DNA from: Desulfurococcales archaeon ex4484_217_1
GTDB lineage: Archaea; Thermoproteota; Thermoprotei_A; EX4484-217-1
Direction of reading: 5' to 3'
NCBI GenBank assembly: GCA_002254745.1
Contig: NJED01000031.1
Coordinates: forward strand, 1-6,132
DNA: 6,132 nt
This document shows, piece by piece, positions 1 to 5,939 of the stretch. Made by a program: the position numbers and the translations under genes. The notes under the pieces were generated by a model. That model did not search any database and had not been told where the DNA came from. It saw only the letters and a program-made list of their open reading frames with translations. Every line of letters starts with the position of its first letter. Within the stretch, counting starts at the first letter, position 1.

Positions 1-53
1 AACCCCCATTTAAGCTAAAGACGTTTCGTGTTATTATTGTTTTTACCCTTATG

Positions 54-73
54 TTTAAATGTTTCTTATAAAG
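54..73 (+). promoter_or_regulatory. Probable promoter (box A) of the hel308-ubiA operon
   Basis: An archaeal TATA-like element, CTTATAAAG, lies at 65-73, preceded by an A/T-rich TTTAAAT at 54-60. A start about 25 bases downstream would fall near 92-97, just ahead of the Shine-Dalgarno site at 99-103, giving a very short leader. No other comparably good box A is seen in the first 110 bases. The position is inferred from spacing and has not been mapped. Confidence 0.5.
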
Positions 74-78
74 AAACA
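60..78. repeat. Inverted repeat over the hel308 box A (possible operator)
   Basis: The arms TGTTTCTT (60-67) and AAGAAACA (71-78) are perfect reverse complements separated by ATA, forming a 19-bp near-palindrome. It covers the whole TATA-like element of the hel308 promoter. A symmetric site on box A would suit a dimeric (for example winged-helix) repressor competing with TBP. That role is inference; A/T-rich promoters can produce such symmetry by chance, although 8 of 8 matching arm bases is notable. Confidence 0.45.
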
Positions 79-98
79 GTAAAATAGCAAAATACTGT

Positions 99-103
99 AG
101 GAG
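99..103 (+). promoter_or_regulatory. Shine-Dalgarno site fixing the TTG start of hel308
   Basis: AGGAG ends 7 bases before the TTG at 111. No ATG is available in frame until residue 74, inside the helicase core, so this site decides the start. Confidence 0.75.
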
Positions 104-110
104 CATCGCC

Positions 111-2276
111 TTGCCCCATAGCGGACTAGCAGTTGAAGAGTTAAATATAGACTCGAAATTAAAGGATTTTCTACTAAAGAAGGGTATAAGGTATCTTTAT
201 CCACCGCAAGTTGAGGCTTTAAGTAAAGGAGTTTTAGAGGGTAAAAACATTGTTTTAGCTTCGCATACTGCTTCCGGTAAAACCTTAATAGCTGAACTTT
301 TGTTTCTCAAAAGATTTTTAGAAAGGAGTATGGGCAAGGCAGTATACATGGTTCCTTTAAAGGCTATAGCCTCCGAGAAATATGAGGAATTTAAGGAGCT
401 TAAAGAGTATGGTATAAGGGTAGCATTAACAACAGGTGATTACGATTCAGAAGATGAATATTTAGAAAACTATGATATCATCTTAACCACTAACGAAAAA
501 TTTGATTCGCTGCTTAGGCATAAGCCTAGGTGGATTAGAGATGTTTCTATACTTGTTATAGATGAAATACATTATATTGATGATGTTAAACGTGGACCTG
601 TTATTGAAAGTGTTGTTTCGAAGATGAGAACTATGGGTGATGTTCAAATAGTTGCTCTTAGTGCTACGATATCTAATGCTGAGGAAATAGCTGAATGGCT
701 GAATGCGGAGTTTGTTGTTAGTAATTGGAGACCTGTTCCATTACGTGAAGGTGTTTACTATAATGGGGAAATAGTATTTAATGATGGAACTAGGGTTAGG
801 GTAAAGAAGCTATTCAATAACCCTATTCTAGATCTAGTACATGATACTTTGGCTAAGGAAGGACAAGTATTAATCTTCACAAATGCCCGTAGACTTACCG
901 TACAGTTAGCTACAAAGATAGCTAGTAAGCTTGGTTTCCGAGGACTTGAGTTCCTGATAAGCAAGGACATTAAAAAGGTTATGGAAGAGTTTGAAAGGTC
1001 AAGTAATGTCAGTAGTTTAAATAGGCAGCTTGCATCATTAGCTGCTTGTGGCGTTTCATTTCACCATGCCGGGCTAACTTATGCTCAACGAAAGATAATT
1101 GAAAAGTACTTTAGGAAAGGAGTAATCAAGGTTGTTGCAGCAACTCCTACTTTAGCTGCAGGAGTAAATTTGCCTGCTAGGAGAGTTATTATTCATTCTC
1201 ATGTGAGATACGAGCCAGGCATAGGTAGTGTACCCATTAAGACTATGGAGTATAAGCAAATGTGCGGTAGAGCTGGTAGACCTGGGTACGATGAAGTAGG
1301 GGAAGCAATAATAATTGCTAGGTCAGAGTTCGAAGTTGATAAGCTTTGGAAAATGTACGTTCTCTCCAAACCTGAAAATATATTTTCTAAACTTGGAAGA
1401 GAAAATGCGTTAAGAACATTTATTCTAGCTTTAATTGCTTCCGGTTATGCTGAAAACCTAGATGATGTTGTTAAACACATCAAAAACACACTTTACTATA
1501 AGCAATTCGGATATAGCGATATTAAGTTGAAACTGCAGGAGATTATAAGCTTCCTATGTGAAAGTGAATTTATAACAAAAACTCCCTTCCTTAAACCTAC
1601 AAGATTAGGTAAGAGAGTTTCCGAATTGTACATAGACCCGCTATCAGCTATAATATTTATTAAAGGCGTTAAGGGAGTAAAAAGAGTTCACGATATTGCT
1701 GCTTTAACGCTCATAGCATTAGCGCCAGATATGCCTAAGCTTAGTGTTCGAAGATCAGAGGTAAGCCTTATTGATAGATTTTTAGATGAAGCATGTAACT
1801 ACCTAACTTTCGATCCTTACGAACTAAGTTTTATCAGCGACTACACGATTATTTCAGCTATTAAAACAACAATGTTTCTTCGCGATTGGATTTATGAATA
1901 TGATGAAGAATACCTATCGAAGAAGTATAGTTTAGGACCGGGCGACATATATAGCCTTGTAGAGACCGCGGAGTGGCTAGCTTACTCATTAAAGGAGTTA
2001 TCTAAACTTGTTGCAAGTAGCAGTAGAGCAGTTAAAGACCTCGAAATTATACATAGAAGAATAAAATTCGGTATTAAAGAGGAACTATTAGAATTAGTTA
2101 AACTTGAAGGCGTCGGTAGGGTTAGAGCCAGGGCCTTATATAGTTCAGGGTTTAAATGCTTGGAAGATGTAGCTAACGCTACAGTGGAAGTCCTTGCAAA
2201 TGTTAAAGGTATTGGTGTTGAAATTGCGAGAAAAATAATTAAACAAGCTCAAGAGATTATTAGAGGGCAGAATTGA
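111..2276 (+). CDS. hel308: ATP-dependent DNA helicase Hel308 (superfamily 2, Ski2-like)
   Basis: This is a 721-residue 3'-to-5' DNA helicase of the archaeal Hel308/Hjm family, which unwinds lagging strands at stalled or broken replication forks. The motifs appear in the expected order: Q-motif-like YPPQ (30-33), Walker A ASHTASGKT (50-58), DEIH box (151-154), SAT (184-186), FHHAGL (317-322), motif V ATPTLAAGVNLPARR (344-358) and motif VI QMCGRAGRPG (383-392). A winged helix and ratchet bundle follow (about 400-645). The C-terminus carries two helix-hairpin-helix elements, one with GRVRARALY (669-677) and one around KGIGVEIARK (699-708). The length is normal for the family. The start is TTG with a good AGGAG site 7 bases upstream. 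All catalytic motifs are intact. The next gene starts one base after the stop, so the two are very likely one transcript. Confidence 0.96.
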   Translation: MPHSGLAVEELNIDSKLKDFLLKKGIRYLYPPQVEALSKGVLEGKNIVLASHTASGKTLIAELLFLKRFLERSMGKAVYMVPLKAIASEKYEEFKELKEYGIRVALTTGDYDSEDEYLENYDIILTTNEKFDSLLRHKPRWIRDVSILVIDEIHYIDDVKRGPVIESVVSKMRTMGDVQIVALSATISNAEEIAEWLNAEFVVSNWRPVPLREGVYYNGEIVFNDGTRVRVKKLFNNPILDLVHDTLAKEGQVLIFTNARRLTVQLATKIASKLGFRGLEFLISKDIKKVMEEFERSSNVSSLNRQLASLAACGVSFHHAGLTYAQRKIIEKYFRKGVIKVVAATPTLAAGVNLPARRVIIHSHVRYEPGIGSVPIKTMEYKQMCGRAGRPGYDEVGEAIIIARSEFEVDKLWKMYVLSKPENIFSKLGRENALRTFILALIASGYAENLDDVVKHIKNTLYYKQFGYSDIKLKLQEIISFLCESEFITKTPFLKPTRLGKRVSELYIDPLSAIIFIKGVKGVKRVHDIAALTLIALAPDMPKLSVRRSEVSLIDRFLDEACNYLTFDPYELSFISDYTIISAIKTTMFLRDWIYEYDEEYLSKKYSLGPGDIYSLVETAEWLAYSLKELSKLVASSSRAVKDLEIIHRRIKFGIKEELLELVKLEGVGRVRARALYSSGFKCLEDVANATVEVLANVKGIGVEIARKIIKQAQEIIRGQN

Positions 2277-2277
2277 A

Positions 2278-3117
2278 GTGAAAGCGTACATTCAACTTTT
2301 AAGGCCTATTAACTGCTTGATGATGGGGTTCGCTGTCATAGTGGGATATGTTATAGCTAGTAGAGGAATTCTTCTCGTACCTCCACATGCTCTCGTTTTT
2401 GGGTTCTTAACAGCATTCCTACTTACTGCTTCATCTATGGTTCTTAACGATTATTTTGATAGAGAAATAGATGCCATAAATAACCCATTTAAGCCTATAC
2501 CTAGCGGCAAAGTAAGCCCGGCCTCCGCTGTATACTTTGCTGCGTTTTTAACAGTATGTGGCATCCTAACTGCTGCCCTAATAAATCCCCTATGCTTGAC
2601 CATTGCTATTCTCTCATTCGCTGTTTCAACAGCTTATAACGGTTATTTTAAAAGGACAGGTTTTCTAGGCAACTTAATGGTTAGCCTATGTGTTGCTATA
2701 CCGTTTATTTTCGGCTCAGCTATGCTTGGCGAAATATACCTCCATACTTTGATATTTTTTGCTATGGTTTTTCTAGCTAATACTGGTAGAGAAATAACCA
2801 AAGGCATCGTGGATGTTGTGGGAGACCGCAGTAAAGGGGTTCTAACGCTAGCTGTTAGGTATGGTGAACCCTTCGCGGCTAAGGTTGCAGTATTGTTCTA
2901 TGTAGCTGCGGTTATGCTTAGCCCGTTACCCTGGTTTTTAGGGTATCTTTCAATACACTACTTATTATTAGTTCTTATCGCTGACATAGGTTTCATATAT
3001 TCCTCAATACTTCTTCTAAGAATTCCTTCAAAAGAAGTTGCTTTAAAAGTTAAAAAAGAAGTACTTTTATGGATGTTTATAGGTTTAGTAGCTTTTCTTG
3101 TAGGTTCTTTATTCTAA
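2278..3117 (+). CDS. ubiA: UbiA-family prenyltransferase, probable digeranylgeranylglyceryl phosphate synthase
   Basis: This 279-residue integral membrane protein belongs to the UbiA superfamily. The two Asp-rich motifs that bind Mg-diphosphate are present: NDYFDREID (57-65) and, in the second half, REITKGIVDVVGD (171-183, with D179 and D183). INNPFKPIPSGKVS (67-80) matches the pattern typical of archaeal geranylgeranylglycerol-phosphate geranylgeranyltransferases. These attach the second C20 chain in archaeal ether-lipid synthesis. About eight or nine hydrophobic segments are visible (near 11-29, 36-56, 84-103, 105-121, 132-150, 155-168, 201-222, 226-247, 263-279). The GTG start at 2278 keeps the conserved first helix (YIQLLRPIN); a weak AGAGGG lies at 2262-2267, inside the hel308 end. 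A quinone or heme-type UbiA activity cannot be excluded, but the motif pattern favours lipid synthesis. The 3' end overlaps glyA on the other strand by 9 bp. Confidence 0.87.
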   Translation: MKAYIQLLRPINCLMMGFAVIVGYVIASRGILLVPPHALVFGFLTAFLLTASSMVLNDYFDREIDAINNPFKPIPSGKVSPASAVYFAAFLTVCGILTAALINPLCLTIAILSFAVSTAYNGYFKRTGFLGNLMVSLCVAIPFIFGSAMLGEIYLHTLIFFAMVFLANTGREITKGIVDVVGDRSKGVLTLAVRYGEPFAAKVAVLFYVAAVMLSPLPWFLGYLSIHYLLLVLIADIGFIYSSILLLRIPSKEVALKVKKEVLLWMFIGLVAFLVGSLF

Positions 3118-4443
3118 TAATGGTAGTGCTTCTAGTTTTAGAAGTTTCCTAACTTCTTCTAATGGTACATCAAATGTGTAGTGTATTTTCTGGAAGTTCT
3201 TTCTAAACTCTATAACATCTTTCCTAACTTTAGCTGGATCTTCTTTATCGATAAGTACTCTTCTGAAGAATCTTGCGATTTCTTTCATATCATCTTCTTT
3301 CATACCCCATCTTGTTAGTTCCTGTGCTCCTAGTCTCAGCCCGCTTGGATCCTTTATCATTTCAGGTTTATCGTATGGTAGTAGGTTCTTGTTTACTATT
3401 ATGTTAGCGTCTTCAAGCATTTTAGCACATTTAGCTCCTCCACCTAGAGCTCTAACGTCTAAAAGTACCTGGTGGCTCTTTGTGTATCCATGTTTTTCGC
3501 CGAGAACATTGAATCCTTCAGCTGCTAATGCTTCAGCTAGTGCTTTAGCGTTTTTAATTATTTGAGCTGCATATTCTTTGCCAAAGTACAGTAGTTCTAA
3601 AGCTACTATTGCTGTTGCAGGTAATCTATGTAGATGGTGATTTGATACGAATATTGGGAAGACTATTTTCCTAACTTTCTTGTACAACTCTTCATCGTTT
3701 GTCAGTATAACACCCCCTTGTGGTCCAGGGAATGTTTTATGAGTCGACGATGTTATTATGTCTGCTCCTTCTTTAATAGGGTCTTGGAACTGACCCCCAG
3801 CAATTAATCCTAGTACATGGGCAGCATCATACATAACTTTTGCTCCTACTTCATGAGCTACTTCGCTGAGCTCCTTTACTGGATGTGGAAATAGCCATAC
3901 CGATCCACCAAACGTTACGAATTTAGGCTTTACCTCCCTAATGACCTTAGCTGCTTTATCTACGTCTATGTTCATGTCTTCAAGGCTGAAGGGCATTTCT
4001 ATTTGCTGTATGCCTAGTGCTCCAAGGCCACCGTATTTCGTGTGACTTACATGAGCCCCAGCTTGTACTGGCACTACTACCGCCTTGTCCCCATAGCGTG
4101 CCATGGCATAGTATGCCGTTAAGTTAGCTATTGTTCCCGATATGGGTCTTAAATCAACATATTTTACGTGAAATAGTTTCGACATTAATTCTTGCGCATA
4201 AACTTCCATTTCGTCCACATATATGAGGCCTTGATAGTATCGCTTATATGGTAGACCTTCAGCATATCTATGTCCCATATCTGTCAAATACACCATTTCA
4301 GCTAGAGGGGACATTTGATTTTCAGAGGGTATCATATTAAGACATTCTCTCTTTCTCCACCTATTATGCGAGGCTGTTAACTTTATTACCTTAACAACTT
4401 CTTCAGGTAGAAACTCTTTTAATATTTTTTCAAATTCACTCAT
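3109..4443 (-). CDS. glyA: Serine hydroxymethyltransferase
   Basis: This 444-residue PLP enzyme interconverts serine and glycine, passing the one-carbon unit to a folate or, in archaea, a modified pterin; the family also has threonine/allo-threonine aldolase side activity. Visible signatures are IPSEN (38-42, with the active-site Glu41), HRYAEGLPYKRYYQG (58-72), H134 in the cofactor-stacking region, DAAH (206-209, with Asp206 facing the PLP ring nitrogen) and STHKTFPGPQGG (233-244), whose Lys236 is the Schiff-base lysine. R370 in PSGLRLG is the expected carboxylate-binding arginine. The FPGPQ variant and the length fit the archaeal branch. The ATG at 4443 has a strong AGGAGGT 7 bases upstream. 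The gene is intact and converges on the ubiA-type gene. The decayed homoserine kinase further along lies on the same strand but is separated by a plus-strand gene. Confidence 0.97.
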   Translation of the reverse strand: MSEFEKILKEFLPEEVVKVIKLTASHNRWRKRECLNMIPSENQMSPLAEMVYLTDMGHRYAEGLPYKRYYQGLIYVDEMEVYAQELMSKLFHVKYVDLRPISGTIANLTAYYAMARYGDKAVVVPVQAGAHVSHTKYGGLGALGIQQIEMPFSLEDMNIDVDKAAKVIREVKPKFVTFGGSVWLFPHPVKELSEVAHEVGAKVMYDAAHVLGLIAGGQFQDPIKEGADIITSSTHKTFPGPQGGVILTNDEELYKKVRKIVFPIFVSNHHLHRLPATAIVALELLYFGKEYAAQIIKNAKALAEALAAEGFNVLGEKHGYTKSHQVLLDVRALGGGAKCAKMLEDANIIVNKNLLPYDKPEMIKDPSGLRLGAQELTRWGMKEDDMKEIARFFRRVLIDKEDPAKVRKDVIEFRKNFQKIHYTFDVPLEEVRKLLKLEALPLLE

Positions 4444-4450
4444 ACACTAC

Positions 4451-4457
4451 ACCTCCT
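4451..4457 (-). promoter_or_regulatory. Strong Shine-Dalgarno site of glyA
   Basis: The minus strand reads AGGAGGT, 7 bases before the glyA ATG. It is the strongest ribosome-binding site in the window and suggests efficient translation from a leadered transcript. Confidence 0.85.
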
Positions 4458-4486
4458 AGTTTTCCATGGTAAGAACTATGCAAGAA

Positions 4487-4496
4487 TATATTTTAA
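4487..4496 (-). promoter_or_regulatory. Candidate box A of glyA
   Basis: On the minus strand TTAAAATATA is the best TATA-like element upstream of glyA. A start about 25 bases on would lie near 4463, just ahead of the Shine-Dalgarno site. A second A/T-rich stretch at about 4505-4516 is an alternative. The call rests only on composition and spacing. Confidence 0.35.
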
Positions 4497-4686
4497 GAAC
4501 ACACATAAATAAACTATAGCTTAAATTTCCCAAAGAACTCTACATAGCTTTCATCTTGGCAGTGTATTTCTATATTTAATCAGATGCTTTAAAAATACCA
4601 GAGAAAGCAGAGCGGTGCTTCTTCTACCCTTTATTTCTAAAGAGCTTCTTAAGAACTTTTCCAGAACATTGAAAACAGTAATGGGA

Positions 4687-4700
4687 AAAAATTATACTAA
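4687..4700 (+). promoter_or_regulatory. Candidate promoter of the 85-residue gene
   Basis: An A-rich run followed by ATTATA (4691-4696) is a TATA-like element. A start about 25 bases on would fall near 4718-4722, leaving a leader of about 30 bases with the AGAGGT site at 4737-4742. Weak evidence based on composition and spacing only. Confidence 0.3.
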
Positions 4701-4736
4701 ATCTTAATTCTGCTTCTGAGAGACTAGTAGTCAGTT

Positions 4737-4742
4737 AGAGGT
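4737..4742 (+). promoter_or_regulatory. Shine-Dalgarno site fixing a TTG start
   Basis: AGAGGT ends 7 bases before the TTG at 4750, the same spacing seen for hel308 and glyA. It supports the small gene being real and starting at TTG rather than at the ATG of residue 20. Confidence 0.65.
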
Positions 4743-4749
4743 TTATATC

Positions 4750-5007
4750 TTGGAGAAAATTAAAATCGGGAAATTCAAGGGAATTTCCGGAATAGAACAC
4801 GAAATAATGTACGTTAATGATGGTAGAGAAACCTACCTCTATGTGGAGTTAAAAAACCCCAATATTGAAGATATAGTTAAGACTATAGCTGTAGCGTTAG
4901 ATCTTAAACTTAAACCCTATGTTGTTGTGAGAAGCGGAAACTTACCTGGTGAATGGGTTAAGGAAATATCTAGAGTAGGCGGTAAGGTAATTAGGAAAGC
5001 AAAATAG
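4750..5007 (+). CDS. Unrecognised small basic protein (85 residues)
   Basis: I do not recognise this family. The protein begins MEKIKIGKFKGISG and ends GGKVIRKAK. It is lysine-rich, has no cysteine, no signal peptide and no membrane segment. By eye it alternates likely beta strands (about 3-9, 16-23, 27-33), a helix (37-50), a strand (54-60), a helix (66-75) and a final strand (78-83), a compact alpha/beta fold resembling small nucleic-acid-binding domains; that resemblance is not evidence of function. Reality as a gene is supported by the AGAGGT site 7 bases before the TTG start, codon use like the neighbouring genes (ATA, AGA), and a coherent hydrophobic pattern. It is transcribed away from glyA and towards the decayed homoserine kinase, from its own candidate promoter. 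No operon partner is visible. An 83-base spacer (5008-5090) with no clear signal follows. Confidence 0.75.
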   Translation: MEKIKIGKFKGISGIEHEIMYVNDGRETYLYVELKNPNIEDIVKTIAVALDLKLKPYVVVRSGNLPGEWVKEISRVGGKVIRKAK

Positions 5008-5372
5008 TTTATAGAAGTCTTATTGTGGTCAGTGTGAGATAGGATACATCATATTATCAGTGGCTGCCCACGACATCATTCCATATCATTCTATGTGCTA
5101 GAAGTATTTAAGGCTGTAGTATTTGTGCTTTTCGACGCTATTCCTGTTTCCAGAACTTCTACCTCTGTTCCACGTTCCTTATATTCCTTTATAGTTAGGT
5201 TTAACCATAATCATTATTGAAGGATCTGCACCGCATACGCAAACCTCACTTACTCCTAGAGCAAGTAGCTTCTTTTTAGCTGGAAGTATACTGGTATGAG
5301 AGACGCTTTTACAGGCTCTATTATCTCATTGTACATTCCTAAGCCTGCTAAGTCTATGTTACCTTTAAGAAA

Positions 5373-5386
5373 ACCTGTTACCTGTT
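5373..5386. repeat. 7-bp tandem duplication causing a frameshift in the thrB pseudogene
   Basis: ACCTGTT occurs twice head to tail (5373-5379 and 5380-5386; AACAGGT on the coding strand). Removing one copy joins GKLGVLIT to GFLKGNIDLAGLG in a single frame, so the duplication is one of the inactivating lesions. Confidence 0.85.
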
Positions 5387-5736
5387 ATTAATACGCCGAG
5401 TTTTCCAAGATTATATATTACTTTCTCTAAAGGCACTTGTTTAAGTAGTATTGATCTAGAAGTTTCAGTTTTTCTTTAACAGACTTTATTTTAGGTATTG
5501 CAAGTATTATCCTAGGTTTAACGCGCAAGGGTTTTCTTTAGTAAATAAGAACTAAGCCTCCTAAGATGCTTGCAGCAACAATATCTGGATGCGGAGAACC
5601 AGTAGCTACTTCTATCAGTTCATTATAGTCCATTCTTGGTTTGAATATTTTGTTAAGCCCTATAACCGTTGCTGCCGTAGCCGTTTCCTTATTGCTTTAT
5701 GTGTTTTTGTTTTGTTGTGGTGCGGTTTCATTGGTT

Positions 5737-5785
5737 CCACCTCGCCCATAGGGACTTAGGTATCCCTATGGGTCATTGGCGGTGG
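5737..5785. repeat. Terminal hairpin of the insertion with a lower stem
   Basis: CCCATAGGGA (5745-5754) and TCCCTATGGG (5763-5772) form a perfect 10-bp stem with an 8-base loop. Outside it CCACC (5737-5741) pairs with GGTGG (5781-5785) to make a lower stem with an internal loop. A subterminal imperfect palindrome of this kind is what single-strand (Y1) transposases recognise at IS200/IS605 ends. It could also serve as a transcription stop for RNA made from the minus strand, though no U-run follows immediately. Confidence 0.7.
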
Positions 5786-5939
5786 TTGAGGGCAACGGCA
5801 CAGTCCTCTCATCTAGGGATTTGCCGCGGGCTTGGAGTAAAGCTCCCATCGCCCACAAGCCCATGGGAGTTATTGGTACAGCACACTGTAAGCATATCGC
5901 CCAGAACAAAAGAACACAAAAAGCTACAATGTAATGTTT
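5766..5939 (-). pseudogene. 57-codon open frame inside the insertion, possible tnpB C-terminal remnant
   Basis: The frame is open from the insertion edge (5939; TAA at 5940-5942 just before) to a TAG at 5766-5768, which lies in the terminal hairpin. It has no start codon near its beginning. The latter half, including ARGKSLDERTVPLPSTTAND, has the polar, proline-rich look of the tail that follows the zinc finger and RuvC motifs in archaeal TnpB proteins. Neither the CxxC zinc finger nor the final RuvC motif is present, so only a tail could remain. The first half is hydrophobic and Cys-containing and may be unrelated. It is in a different frame from thrB. The identity is a pattern-based guess. 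Confidence 0.35.
5791..5869. repeat. Nested and competing stems in the insertion (structured RNA candidate)
   Basis: GGGCTTG (5828-5834) pairs perfectly with CAAGCCC (5856-5862), and inside it GGAG (5834-5837) pairs with CTCC (5843-5846). A competing stem pairs CTCCCAT (5843-5849) with ATGGGAG (5863-5869). CGGCA (5796-5800) pairs with TGCCG (5822-5826), or alternatively GGCAA (5791-5795) with TTGCC (5821-5825). TAGGGAT (5814-5820) can also pair with ATCCCTA (5762-5768) in the terminal hairpin, which would create a pseudoknot. The density of 5- to 7-bp G+C-containing stems in 80 bases is far above the rest of the window. Confidence 0.6.

Larger units (their letters stand above)
4444..4749. other. 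Intergenic region between divergent glyA and the 85-residue gene
   Basis: These 306 bases hold the glyA ribosome-binding site and candidate promoter at one end and those of the small plus-strand gene at the other. The middle (about 4520-4680) has no convincing gene. On the minus strand a 46-codon stop-free stretch (4554-4691) has protein-like composition but no ATG, GTG or TTG in frame and no ribosome-binding site. A short weak stem, AAGCA/TGCTT, sits at 4605-4620. No tRNA, array of repeats or clear terminator is seen. Confidence 0.6.

Noticed and set aside
1..9. Possible minus-strand gene starting at an ATG (7-9) and running off the window start
   Set aside because: Only three codons are visible and there is no Shine-Dalgarno site at a suitable distance, so it cannot be supported.
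758..970. Minus-strand open frame of 70 codons inside hel308
   Set aside because: It is a shadow of the intact helicase frame, without a ribosome-binding site or recognisable motif.
5008..5090. Terminator or regulatory RNA between the 85-residue gene and the pseudogene
   Set aside because: No long T-run and no stable stem were seen; the spacer has no clear signal.
5791..5869. tRNA, RNase P RNA or SRP RNA in the GC-rich island
   Set aside because: No tRNA TPsiC-type GGTTCRA box, acceptor pairing, or the conserved core sequences of RNase P or SRP RNA could be found; the location inside a disrupted gene also favours a mobile element.
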